NCBI RefSeq assembly: GCF_017311415.1
Contig: NZ_JAEKIS010000011.1
Location: forward strand, 62,001 to 126,000
DNA: 64,000 bases
DNA from: Salipiger abyssi
Lineage (GTDB): Bacteria; Pseudomonadota; Alphaproteobacteria; Rhodobacterales; Rhodobacteraceae
Direction: 5' to 3'
The translations under genes were made by a program, and so were the position numbers. Of this stretch, positions 1 through 8,571 are shown piece after piece. The notes below the pieces were generated by a model that saw only the letters and a list, made by a program, of their open reading frames with translations, did not search any database and had not been told where the DNA came from. Within the stretch, counting starts at the first letter, position 1, and every line of letters starts with the position of its first letter.

Positions 1-48
1 CTCACCGGGCTGCGCGCCGGTGATAGCGTGGTGACGCGCGATGAGTGA
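1..48 (+). CDS. RND efflux periplasmic adaptor (HlyD/AcrA-type), C-terminal end only
   Basis: The first 15 codons form an open frame ending at TGA 46-48, reading LTGLRAGDSVVTRDE. The 'G-L-x-x-G-D-x-V-V' pattern is typical of the last strand of RND membrane fusion proteins, which link the inner-membrane pump to an outer-membrane channel. The stop overlaps the start of the pump gene (ATGAGTGA at 41-48), so the two are translationally coupled. The rest of the gene lies outside the window. The identification rests on this short tail and on the neighbour. Confidence 0.6.
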   Translation, partial: LTGLRAGDSVVTRDE

Positions 49-3000
49 GCAGGACGACACCCCCGAAGGCGCGCTCGGGCTTGCCGGGCGGCTGACCCGC
101 GCCTTCATCCGTTCGCCGCTGACGCCGCTCTTCCTGCTCGCTTCGCTGGCGGTGGGGATGATCGCGCTGGTCTCGCTGCCGCGCGAGGAAGAGCCGCAGA
201 TCTCGGTGCCGCTGGTCGATATCCATGTGCAGGCCGCAGGGCTGCGCGCCGAGGACGCGGTGAAGCTGATCACCGAACCGCTGGAGACCATCGTCAAGGG
301 CATCGACCAGGTCGAGCATGTCTATTCCGACACCCGCGACGATCAGGCCATGGTCACCGCGCGCTTCGAGGTCGGGGTCAGCGCCGATACCGCCATCCTG
401 CGGGTGCGCGACAAGATCATGGCCAATCTCGACCGCATCCCCGTGGGCATTCCCGAGCCGCTGGTGGTGGGCCGCGGCATCAACGATGTGGCCATCGTCA
501 CGCTGACCTTTTCGCCGCAGCCCGGAGAGGACACGGTCACCGCCACCGATCTCACCCGCATCGCCCGCGAGGTCGAGGTGCGGCTGGCGCGCACGCCGGA
601 TGTGGGTCTGACCTATGTGATCGGCGCCACCGAGGAGGCGCTGCGCGTCGCGCCCGACCCGGAGCGACTGGCGCTTTACGGCGTGACGCTGCAACAGCTT
701 GCCGGCAAAATCGAGGGCGCCAACACCGCTTCCCCCGCCGGCACGCTGCGCGAGGGCGGCCAGCAGGTCGGGCTGGTGATCGGCAAGACCCTCACCACGC
801 CGGAAGAGATCGGCAATCTGGAGCTGACCGCGCGCGACGGGCGCACGATCTATGTCCGCGATGTCGCCGATGTGGCGCTGGTCGGCGATCTTGATGAGCA
901 GCATGTGGCGACGCTCACCCGCGAGGATGGCGAGATCCGCCGCATGCCCGCCGTGTCGCTGGCCGTGGCCAAGCGCGCGGGGTCGAACGCCGTGGTGGTG
1001 GCGGAGAGCATCCTGCATCAGGTCGAGGAGATGGAGGGCAGCATCATCCCCGCTTCCGTGCATGTGGAGGTGACCCGCGATTACGGCGAAACCGCCGACG
1101 AAAAGGCCAACGAGCTGCTCTTTCACCTCGGGCTGGCCACGCTCTCCATCGTGGCGCTGGTGCTGGTCACCATCGGCTGGCGCGAGGCGGTGGTGGTCGC
1201 CATCGTCATCCCCGTCACCATCCTGCTCACGCTCTTTGCGGCGAATTTCATGGGCTACACGCTGAACCGCGTGTCGCTCTTCGCGCTGATCTTCTCCATC
1301 GGGATCCTCGTGGACGACGCCATCGTGGTGATCGAGAACATCGCCCGGCACTGGGCCATGCACCCGGGCAAATCCCGCGCCACGGCGGCGATCGAGGCGG
1401 TGGCCGAGGTCGGCAACCCGACCATCGTCGCGACGCTGACCGTGGTGGTGGCGCTGCTGCCCATGCTCTTTGTGAGCGGGCTCATGGGCCCCTATATGTC
1501 GCCGATCCCGGCAAACGCCTCGGCCGCGATGATCTTTTCCTTCTTTGTCGCGGTGATCATCACGCCGTGGCTGATGCTCAAGGTAGCCGGCAAGGCGCCC
1601 TTGTCCGGCCATGGCGAGGGCGCAGCGCACAAGCAGTTCAGCCCGATGGGCCGCTTCTACGCCCGCTTCGCCCGCCCGATCATGGCGCGCAAATCGGTGT
1701 CGTGGATCTTTCTGCTGGTGGTGATCGTGCTCAGCTTCGGCTCGCTCGCCGCGCTCTATACCAAGGATGTGACGGTCAAGCTGCTGCCCTTCGACAACAA
1801 GTCCGAGCTCTCGGTCATGGTCGACCTGCCCGAAGGCTCATCGGTCGAGGCGACCGACGCGGTGGCGCAGCAGGCCGCCCGCATCGCCATGGAGCTGCCC
1901 GAGGTCGTCTCGGCCCAGACCCATGCGGGCGCGGCCTCGGCCTTCAACTTCAACGGGCTGGTACGACATTACTACCTGCGTCAGGGGCCGGAGATGGGCG
2001 ATGTGCAGCTCAACCTGCTGCCCAAGGCCGAGCGCGACCGCGCCAGCCACGAGATCGCGCTGGAATTGCGCGGCATGCTGGCCGCGCTCGACCTGCCCGA
2101 GGGCACGGTGCTGAAAGTGGTCGAGCCGCCTCCCGGCCCGCCGGTGATCTCGACCCTGCTGGCCGAGGTCTACGGCCCCGATGCCGAGACCCGGCGCCAG
2201 GCTGCGGAAAAGATCCGCGCGGCCTTTGACGAGGTGCCCTATGTGGTCGATGTAGACGACAATTACGGCATCCGCCCGCCGCGCCTGCGCGCCGTTCTGA
2301 ATCCGTCGGAGCTGGATTTCTTCCAGGTGCAGGAGGCCGACGCGCTGCAAACGCTGCAACTGCTCAACGGCAGTGTCACCGTGGGCTATTCGCATCGCGG
2401 CGAGGGTCGCCGGCCGATCCCCATCGTCATCGCCCGCGACAAGGCGCAGCGCGTGCTGGACAGCGAGGCGCTCTCGACGCCGGTGCCGGCCAACGCCCTG
2501 CCCGGCGGGCGCGGCGTGGTCGAGCTCGGCGATGTGGTGGAGATCGAGGCAGAGCGCGCCTCCTATCCGATCTACCGCCGCAACGGCTATGACGTGATCA
2601 TGGTGCAGGGCGAACTGGCCGGCGATTTCGAAGCCCCGCTCTACGGCATGCTCGCGGTGGCCGACCGGCTCGACGCGATGGATTGGGAGGAGGGCACGAA
2701 GCCCGAGATCTCGCTGCACGGTCAGCCGGAGAGCACCGAACATGTCACCCTGCTCTGGGATGGCGAATGGGAGGTGACCTGGGTCACCTTCCGCGACATG
2801 GGCGCGGCCTTCGGCGTGGCGCTGCTGGGGATTTATATCCTGGTGGTGGCGCAGTTCGGCAGCTTCCGCCTGCCGCTGGTGATCCTGACGCCGGTGCCGC
2901 TGACCTTCCTCGGCATCATGCTGGGGCACTGGCTGTTCGGCGCGCCCTTCTCGGCCACGTCGATGATCGGCTTCATCGCGCTGGCCGGCATCATCGTGCG

Positions 3001-3259
3001 CAACTCGATCCTGCTGGTGGATTTCATCCGCCACGCCGACCCGGAGGGCAAGGTCACGGTGGATGTGCTGATCGAGGCCGGCGCCACGCGGTTCAAGCCG
3101 ATCCTGCTCACCGCCATCGCGGCGATGATCGGCGCGGCAGTGATCCTGGCGGACCCGATCTTTCAGGGGCTGGCGATCTCTCTGCTCTTCGGGCTGCTCA
3201 GCTCGACCGCGCTGACGGTGCTGGTGATTCCCGCGATCTACCGGATCTTCAAGACCTGA
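41..3259 (+). CDS. RND-family efflux pump inner-membrane permease (AcrB/MexB-like)
   Basis: This 1072-residue protein has the usual length and plan of a proton-driven RND multidrug exporter: TM1 near residues 24-45, a large periplasmic loop, a TM2-TM6 block at about 355-500, a second periplasmic loop, and a TM8-TM12 block at about 920-1070. The TM4 proton-relay motif LVDDAIVVIEN is present, with Asp425/Asp426 matching AcrB Asp407/Asp408. In the second TM block the sequence is IIVRNSILLVDF, with Arg near 987 where AcrB has Lys940; some RND subfamilies share this. It is co-transcribed with the adaptor just upstream. Substrates cannot be read from the sequence. No outer-membrane factor follows. 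Confidence 0.93.
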   Translation: MSEQDDTPEGALGLAGRLTRAFIRSPLTPLFLLASLAVGMIALVSLPREEEPQISVPLVDIHVQAAGLRAEDAVKLITEPLETIVKGIDQVEHVYSDTRDDQAMVTARFEVGVSADTAILRVRDKIMANLDRIPVGIPEPLVVGRGINDVAIVTLTFSPQPGEDTVTATDLTRIAREVEVRLARTPDVGLTYVIGATEEALRVAPDPERLALYGVTLQQLAGKIEGANTASPAGTLREGGQQVGLVIGKTLTTPEEIGNLELTARDGRTIYVRDVADVALVGDLDEQHVATLTREDGEIRRMPAVSLAVAKRAGSNAVVVAESILHQVEEMEGSIIPASVHVEVTRDYGETADEKANELLFHLGLATLSIVALVLVTIGWREAVVVAIVIPVTILLTLFAANFMGYTLNRVSLFALIFSIGILVDDAIVVIENIARHWAMHPGKSRATAAIEAVAEVGNPTIVATLTVVVALLPMLFVSGLMGPYMSPIPANASAAMIFSFFVAVIITPWLMLKVAGKAPLSGHGEGAAHKQFSPMGRFYARFARPIMARKSVSWIFLLVVIVLSFGSLAALYTKDVTVKLLPFDNKSELSVMVDLPEGSSVEATDAVAQQAARIAMELPEVVSAQTHAGAASAFNFNGLVRHYYLRQGPEMGDVQLNLLPKAERDRASHEIALELRGMLAALDLPEGTVLKVVEPPPGPPVISTLLAEVYGPDAETRRQAAEKIRAAFDEVPYVVDVDDNYGIRPPRLRAVLNPSELDFFQVQEADALQTLQLLNGSVTVGYSHRGEGRRPIPIVIARDKAQRVLDSEALSTPVPANALPGGRGVVELGDVVEIEAERASYPIYRRNGYDVIMVQGELAGDFEAPLYGMLAVADRLDAMDWEEGTKPEISLHGQPESTEHVTLLWDGEWEVTWVTFRDMGAAFGVALLGIYILVVAQFGSFRLPLVILTPVPLTFLGIMLGHWLFGAPFSATSMIGFIALAGIIVRNSILLVDFIRHADPEGKVTVDVLIEAGATRFKPILLTAIAAMIGAAVILADPIFQGLAISLLFGLLSSTALTVLVIPAIYRIFKT

Positions 3260-3417
3260 ACGGGCCCGGCGCCGCCGACTGGCGCCGGGATTCGGTCAAA
3301 TTGCCTTAATATCGTCAAGAATTCGCCTTCACATCCTGCGTTTACAGGCGGAGAACGACGATATTCGGGCAGACGACCTCCTCATAAGAGGCCGCCACAG
3401 ACACGATTGGCAGCTCT
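3260..3417. other. Intergenic region upstream of the RTX/LamG gene
   Basis: This 158-base gap separates the RND gene from the secreted-protein gene. It is less GC-rich than its surroundings around 3295-3365 and probably carries the promoter of the downstream gene. I see no clear hairpin with a T tract and no convincing -35/-10 pair. Confidence 0.3.
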
Positions 3418-6369
3418 ATGACAACCTATCTGGTGACTTCATCCAACTGGAACGACCCCGGTTTCTGGAGCGGGCTCAGCGAGTCCTCCGAGGGGCACAC
3501 CCTCGATTTCTCCGAACTTCCGGCACATTTCCAGGTGAGCTTCGATGAGGATGCGGCCTTTCTGACCATCTTCGACGGCAGCTCAAACTTTGTCGTCGGC
3601 GACAGTTCGGTCAATGGCGGCGCGGATGCCTATCTGAGCGGCCCGACACACTACAGCTACTTCGAAGTGCTGAGCGGCGGCGAGGGCGACGACACGCTCG
3701 ACGGCGGCGACGGCGACGACACGCTCGACGGGCTGGGCGGTGACGACCGCCTGCTCGGCGATGCCGGCGACGACGACATTCGCGGCGGCACGGGCGACGA
3801 CTCGGTCTTTGCGGGCTACGGCGCCGACACGGTAGAGGGCGGCGACGGCGACGATGTGGTCTATGGCAACGAGGACGGCGACAGCCTGACCGGCGGCGCG
3901 GGCAACGACTCGATCTATGGCGAATACGGAGACGACTACGTCAGCGGCGGCGATGGCGACGATCACCTCGAAGGCAATGAGGGCGACGACACGCTGATCG
4001 GCGGTGACGGCAATGACTGGATGCGCGGCTCTTACAACAACGATGCGCTCTATGGCGGCGCCGGCGACGATTATCTCTGGGGCGGCTATGGCGACGACAC
4101 GTTCCATATCGAGAACGGCTTCGGCAACGACACCGTGGATGCCGAGGATGTCGACGAGGTCAATGGCGACCTGCTCGACCTCTCCGCCGTCACCGACGGG
4201 CTGCGCATCGACATGCGCTCGGGCAATCCGCAGACCGGCACCGTGACCGACGGCACCTATACGCTGCAATACGATGCCGTGAACAATATCCTGCTGGGCG
4301 CCGGCGACGACACCATCGCGCTGGCCGATCTCGGCGGGCTCGACACGGTGGACGGGTTCGAGGTGCCGACGCTGGAGGCCGATGGCAGCTATACCGGCCA
4401 CGACATGCTCGACGTCTCCGAGCTCACCGACTGGGACGGCAACCCGGTGGACACCGATCATGTCACCGTCACCGACACCGTGGGCGACGGCTCCGGCGAT
4501 GCGGTGCTGAGCTTTCCCTGGGGCGAGGCGATCACCCTGACCGGCGTCAGCGTGGCGGATGTTCAGAGCCCCGAGCAACTCGCCGCCATCGGCATTCCAC
4601 TGGCCGGCACGCCCACCGATCCGGTCGATCCCACCGATCCGACAGACCCTGTGGACCCTGTGGACCCGACCGATCCCACTGACCCGACCGACCCCGTGTC
4701 CGGTACGGATCTGCCTCAGATCGACGGCGCTTTCGAATTCGAGGCCACCGTGCGCTTCGACGATATCGGCGCCGGCGGCAGCCAACGGGTCTTTGAGTTC
4801 GCCGGCAACGGCACCAGCATCTCTTTCGGCCAGCTCGGCCCCAGCACGGCTGTGCTGTTCGAGATCGTGCAGGACGGCACCACCTCTCTGATCGTCGCCG
4901 AAGATGCGCTTGTGGAGGGCGAGACGGCCACCTGGACAGTCGGCGTGGACGAGACCGGCTTCATGTATATCGACAAGGACGGCGTGCAGGTCGCCGAAGG
5001 TGACGGCGTCGTCCCCGCCGATGTCGACCGCGACTCCGCCCTGCTCGGCCAGTCCGGCAATCCCGAGCTGACCCCGCTTCAGGGCGAGATCACGGATGTC
5101 AGCATAGCCCAGGGCGAGACCGTGTGGCACGATGACGGGACGACGAGCCCGGCCGATCCGACGGATCCCGTGGATCCGATCGACCCGGTGGACCCGACGG
5201 ACCCCACCGATCCTGTCGATCCGACCGGCCCGACCGATCCCACCTCTGGCACCGACCTGCCGCAGATCGACGGCGCCTTCGAGTTCGAGGCGACCGTCCG
5301 CTTTGACAATATCGGCGCCGGCGGCAGCCAGCGGGTCTTTGAATTCGCCGGCAGCGACAGCAGCCTCTCCTTCGGCCAGCTCGGCCCGAGCCAGGCGGTC
5401 TATTTCGAGATCGTTCAGGGCGGTACGACCTCCTATATCGTCGCCGAGGATGTCCTGGTCGATGGTGAAACCGCGACCTGGACGGTCGGCGTGGACGAAA
5501 CCGGCTTCATGTATATCGACAAGGACGGTGAGCAGGTCGCCGAAGGCGACGGCGTGGTGCCTGCCGATGTCGAGCGCGACAGCAATCTTCTGGGCGAATC
5601 CGGCAACCCCGAGCTGACCCCGCTTCAGGGCGAGGTCTCGAATGTCAGCATCACCCAAGGCGACACCGTCTGGCACGACGACGGCACCACGAGCCCGGCG
5701 GATACGACAGATCCCGTGGATCCGACCGACCCAACAGACCCGACCGACCCCACAGATCCTGTGGGCCCGGTCGATCCCCCAACGGTCGTCAGCGACCTGC
5801 CGCAGATTGACGGCGCTTTCGAGTTCGAGGCGACGGTTCGCTTCGACAATATCGGCGCCGGCGGCAGCCAGCGCGTTTTCGAATTCGGCGGCGGCAGCGA
5901 CAACAGCCTCTCCTTCGGCCAGCTCGGCCCGAGCCAGGCGGTCTATTTCGAGATCGTCCAGGGCGGCACGACCTCCTATATCGTTGCCGAGGATGCGCTG
6001 GCGGATGGAGAAACCGCGACCTGGACGGTCGGCGTGGACGAAACCGGCTTTATGTATATCGACAAGGACGGTGTGCAGGTCGCCGAAGGCGATGGCGTCG
6101 TTCCGGCCGATCTCGACCGGGAAACGAACCTGCTGGGCCAGTCTAACAATCCCGACCTGACCCCGCTTCAGGGCGAGATCACGAATGTGAGCATCACGCA
6201 GGGCGAGACGGTCTGGACCGACGACGGCAGCACGGAATACGACGCGCTCGCCGAAGCCGCGCTGACGCAGGAGCCTCCGGCAAACGACGATCACCCAGAT
6301 CTCATTGGCGATGGCCAGCCCGGCGATGTCTATGACACCGCCGATGCCGATCCCTACGCCTTCGGCTGA
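3418..6369 (+). CDS. Secreted RTX calcium-binding protein with three LamG-like modules
   Basis: This 983-residue, very acidic protein has no N-terminal signal peptide, as expected for type I secretion. Residues about 86-235 contain many glycine/aspartate nonapeptides (GGxGDDxLx), which form calcium-binding beta-rolls. After a spacer come three modules of about 145 residues starting near 431, 613 and 793 with DLPQIDGAFEFEATVRF. They are separated by DPTDPTDPVDP linkers. Each module has the concanavalin A-like (LamG, Laminin_G_3) pattern: RVFEF, SFGQLGP, a central Trp, FMYIDKDGVQVAEGDG, and a final 'plus-G-E-hydrophobic' strand. The LamG assignment is by pattern only. The acidic C terminus may act as secretion signal. 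The start is the first ATG in frame, with a weak ribosome-binding site. Adhesion or glycan binding is plausible. Confidence 0.85.
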   Translation: MTTYLVTSSNWNDPGFWSGLSESSEGHTLDFSELPAHFQVSFDEDAAFLTIFDGSSNFVVGDSSVNGGADAYLSGPTHYSYFEVLSGGEGDDTLDGGDGDDTLDGLGGDDRLLGDAGDDDIRGGTGDDSVFAGYGADTVEGGDGDDVVYGNEDGDSLTGGAGNDSIYGEYGDDYVSGGDGDDHLEGNEGDDTLIGGDGNDWMRGSYNNDALYGGAGDDYLWGGYGDDTFHIENGFGNDTVDAEDVDEVNGDLLDLSAVTDGLRIDMRSGNPQTGTVTDGTYTLQYDAVNNILLGAGDDTIALADLGGLDTVDGFEVPTLEADGSYTGHDMLDVSELTDWDGNPVDTDHVTVTDTVGDGSGDAVLSFPWGEAITLTGVSVADVQSPEQLAAIGIPLAGTPTDPVDPTDPTDPVDPVDPTDPTDPTDPVSGTDLPQIDGAFEFEATVRFDDIGAGGSQRVFEFAGNGTSISFGQLGPSTAVLFEIVQDGTTSLIVAEDALVEGETATWTVGVDETGFMYIDKDGVQVAEGDGVVPADVDRDSALLGQSGNPELTPLQGEITDVSIAQGETVWHDDGTTSPADPTDPVDPIDPVDPTDPTDPVDPTGPTDPTSGTDLPQIDGAFEFEATVRFDNIGAGGSQRVFEFAGSDSSLSFGQLGPSQAVYFEIVQGGTTSYIVAEDVLVDGETATWTVGVDETGFMYIDKDGEQVAEGDGVVPADVERDSNLLGESGNPELTPLQGEVSNVSITQGDTVWHDDGTTSPADTTDPVDPTDPTDPTDPTDPVGPVDPPTVVSDLPQIDGAFEFEATVRFDNIGAGGSQRVFEFGGGSDNSLSFGQLGPSQAVYFEIVQGGTTSYIVAEDALADGETATWTVGVDETGFMYIDKDGVQVAEGDGVVPADLDRETNLLGQSNNPDLTPLQGEITNVSITQGETVWTDDGSTEYDALAEAALTQEPPANDDHPDLIGDGQPGDVYDTADADPYAFG
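4708..6225 (+). repeat. Three in-gene direct repeats encoding LamG-like modules plus DPT linkers
   Basis: Module starts at 4708, 5254 and 5794 give periods of 546 and 540 bases. Modules 2 and 3 are more alike than either is to module 1 (both read RVFEF, LSFGQLGPSQAVYFEIVQGG). The Asp-Pro-Thr linkers precede each module at about 4606-4700, 5150-5245 and 5700-5775 and vary in length. The tract looks like recent in-gene duplication and would be prone to copy-number change. Confidence 0.9.
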
Positions 6370-6378
6370 ACGCCCGGC

Positions 6379-7626
6379 TCAGCCGCGCCGCAGCCGCAGC
6401 AGAAGATCGCGCGAAGGCGTGCCGGTGACCGGCAGGCCCGCCCGCGCCTGATAGCCCTGAATGGCGGCCTCGGTTTTACTGCCGAACACACCGTCGGCAC
6501 CGCCGGTATCGAAGCCCGCCCGCGTCAGCAGCGATTGCAGCTCCTTGCGGTCGTCGATGGTGAAACCGTAGCGATCCGGCGGGAAACTGCCGCGCAGCGG
6601 CCCCGCCCCGGCGATGCGATCGGACAGATGCCCGACGCCCAGCCCGTATTTCTCGGCGTTGTTGTAGCGCAGGATCACGTTGAAATTCCGGAAGACCAGG
6701 AAAGCCGGCCCGCCGATACCCGAAGGTGCAAGGATCGAGCCGCTGCCGCCCGGAAGCGATCCGCCGCCCGCCGGTCGCACGCCCAGCGCCGCCCAGTCAG
6801 CCCCCGCCCGGCGCGTGCCTCGCCCGGTGAGCCCGGGGTCGAACCCGTCCGGCAGCCGCACCTCCAACCCCCAGGGTTCGCCCCGCCGCCAACCGCTGCG
6901 CGAAAGGTAATTCGCCGTCGAGGCCAGCCCGTCGGTGGGATCTTCGGACCAGATATCGCGCCGCCCGTCGCCGCGGAAATCCACCGCGTATTCCTGATAG
7001 GTGGTGGGAATGAACTGCGTGTGCCCCATCGCCCCGGCCCAGCTTCCGGTGAGGCGCGGGGCGGTGGTGTCGCCACGTTGCAGGATGCGCAGCGCCGCCA
7101 TGAGCTGCGATTCGAAGAACTCGCCCCGCCGCCCGTCATAGGCCAGCGTCGAGACCGCCGAAACGACCGGGATGTCGCCGCGCCTGCTGCCGTAATTGCT
7201 CTCCATCCCCCAGACAGCCGTTACCACCTCTGGCGGTACGCCGTGACGCGCCTCAATCTCACCCAGCAGCCCCGCATTCCGGCGCAGCTCCGCCCGGCCC
7301 TGCGCGACCTTCTTCTCGGAGGCGGCGATGGCGAAATAATCCTCCAGCGTACGGGTGAATTCGGTCTGGCTGCGGTCGCGTTCGACCACGCCGGGCAGGA
7401 AACCCGCGCCGCGAAACGCCCTGTCGAGCGTCGCCGCATCGATGCCGCGCGCCTGCGCCCGGCTCCGGAACGCCGCCACCCAGGCATCGTATCCCGGGTT
7501 GGGTTGCGGCCGCAGATCGGGCGGCAGCCCCCCGGCCGGCACCGCGACCGGGCCACCGGAGCCACAGCCTGCCAGCAGCGCCAGTGCGGCGCCCCCCATC
7601 ATCGAGAATCGTCGTGTCACCTGCAT
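6379..7626 (-). CDS. Lytic murein transglycosylase, MltB/SLT_2 family lipoprotein
   Basis: The start at 7626 (MQVTRRFSMMGG) follows a good GGAGG site; longer in-frame starts lack one. The 415-residue protein begins with a lipoprotein signal ending in ALLAGC, so it is probably anchored by an acylated cysteine. The middle carries the SLT_2 fold, with the catalytic-type segment AVWGMESNYG and the block SWAGAMGHTQFIPTTY. The last 70 residues are a PG_binding_1 domain (LQSLLTRAGFDTGGADGVFG, then AIQGYQ). It would cleave glycan strands between MurNAc and GlcNAc to give 1,6-anhydro ends. It is convergent with the RTX gene, only 9 bases apart. No partner genes are nearby. Confidence 0.92.
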   Translation of the reverse strand: MQVTRRFSMMGGAALALLAGCGSGGPVAVPAGGLPPDLRPQPNPGYDAWVAAFRSRAQARGIDAATLDRAFRGAGFLPGVVERDRSQTEFTRTLEDYFAIAASEKKVAQGRAELRRNAGLLGEIEARHGVPPEVVTAVWGMESNYGSRRGDIPVVSAVSTLAYDGRRGEFFESQLMAALRILQRGDTTAPRLTGSWAGAMGHTQFIPTTYQEYAVDFRGDGRRDIWSEDPTDGLASTANYLSRSGWRRGEPWGLEVRLPDGFDPGLTGRGTRRAGADWAALGVRPAGGGSLPGGSGSILAPSGIGGPAFLVFRNFNVILRYNNAEKYGLGVGHLSDRIAGAGPLRGSFPPDRYGFTIDDRKELQSLLTRAGFDTGGADGVFGSKTEAAIQGYQARAGLPVTGTPSRDLLLRLRRG

Positions 7627-8271
7627 CGGATCGCCTCCGTTCTTATTGGTTGCGACCACTGTGTCGCGTCCCGTGCGGCACGGCAAGCGGGCTCTGGGCG
7701 ATCGGCGACACCCGGCGAACCGGGCGCCCTAGCCTTTGTCCCCGCCGCAGCCACCGCCCGCCATGACGCGAAAGGCGCGGAAACCCGAGCGTGTACCAGA
7801 GGGATAACCGGCGAGCCCCGTCGCCCGACCACCGAGGCGCCCATGCCGGGACTGAACACCTATGCGGGTGTGACTTTCGACGATCCACCGATCGAGGGTC
7901 CGTGCCATGAGCCTCTTTTTCCGAAGATGTACGTACCGTTCATTCTGGCCTCGACCGTGTTTCGGACATGGTATCGGATCCGGTTCTTCCCGATTGCCGC
8001 GCCCCGATCTCAGGCGGCACGCAGAGCCGCGTTTCTTACGGCGACAACAAGACAGCCGCTGCCAAGCGCACCCGTTGCAGCGAAGCAGAATCGCCACGTC
8101 GGCACCGCGTTCGATGTTTGTACGATGGTTGGTGTCGGCCGCAGAGTTCAGAGCGTTCCGACTCTCCAGAAAGCACGGCAGTTGGACCTCCTCGACCGCA
8201 GAGCCGGTTTGCAAGAAGCCGCGATTGAATGGTCTCGCCCGAATTTACCGCCCTGAGGCTCAGCAAATTCG
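7627..8271. other. 645-base region without a supportable gene; possible left edge of accessory block
   Basis: Several short open frames exist on both strands (for example 7907-8305 plus and 7729-8214 minus), but none has a good ribosome-binding site plus protein-like composition, and none resembles a family I know. They are rich in Arg, Ser and Cys, as expected for chance frames. Base composition is more even than in the neighbouring core genes. This may be scrambled DNA at the junction of the core chromosome and the accessory block that starts with the guanidine operon. Confidence 0.4.
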
Positions 8272-8279
8272 GCAATTTC

Positions 8280-8295
8280 TCGCACAAAAATTGCA
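8280..8295 (+). promoter_or_regulatory. Possible sigma-54 (RpoN) promoter of the guanidine operon
   Basis: The sequence TCGCACAAAAATTGCA resembles the RpoN consensus TGGCAC-N5-TTGCA. It has correct spacing between the -24 and -12 elements and an intact -12 GC, but C replaces the first G of the conserved GG at -24. A 7-base inverted repeat (GCAATTT at 8272-8278, AAATTGC at 8288-8294) overlaps it. Transcription would start near 8306, giving a leader that contains the riboswitch. RpoN control fits a nitrogen-scavenging operon. The mismatch lies in a critical base, so this is tentative. Confidence 0.35.
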
Positions 8296-8375
8296 CATTT
8301 CATAGATTTCCGCCGGCAGGATCACAGAGTGACTTGTGCGATGGCGCTGCGCCGTCGTCGCATGAGAAGGCAGGG

Positions 8376-8480
8376 CGTTTAGGGTTCCACTGTCTCTTCC
8401 TGGCAGGTTCGGTCCAAGAAATGCCACTCGGCGGGCCAATTCCCGCGGGGCACACGGCGGGGCAAAATCCCGGGAGGCAT
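8376..8480 (+). ncRNA. Guanidine-I riboswitch (ykkC class) aptamer
   Basis: Three conserved blocks of the guanidine-I aptamer occur in the right order and spacing: TTAGGGTTCC (8379-8388), GGTCCAAGA (8411-8419; consensus GGUCCGAGAG) and ACACGGCGGGGCAAAATCCC followed by GGGAGG (8452-8477; consensus ACACGGCGGGA-AAAA-CCCGGGAGA). It lies about 90 bases upstream of an ABC-importer/ureohydrolase operon. This class senses free guanidinium and turns genes on. No hairpin with a T tract follows the aptamer, so control of translation or another platform is more likely than a simple terminator. CCCGC (8496-8500) and GCGGG (8521-8525) could form one alternative stem. Exact ends are estimated. Confidence 0.88.
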
Positions 8481-8571
8481 ACTGCGCAGGTCCGACCCGC
8501 GCCAGCTCCTTGTTCCGCCAGCGGGGCGTGACCGACTTCTCAAGAGCGGGACGCACCGATGGGGAAAAACA

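Noticed and set aside
3583-6294. 903-codon minus-strand open frame opposite the RTX/LamG gene
   Set aside because: It mirrors the repeats of the sense gene and has no ribosome-binding site or family signal; the codon bias of the sense gene keeps the antisense frame open.
7729-8305. Short overlapping frames on both strands before the guanidine operon, considered as transposase remnants
   Set aside because: No DDE or HTH transposase pattern, no terminal repeats and no target duplication could be seen.
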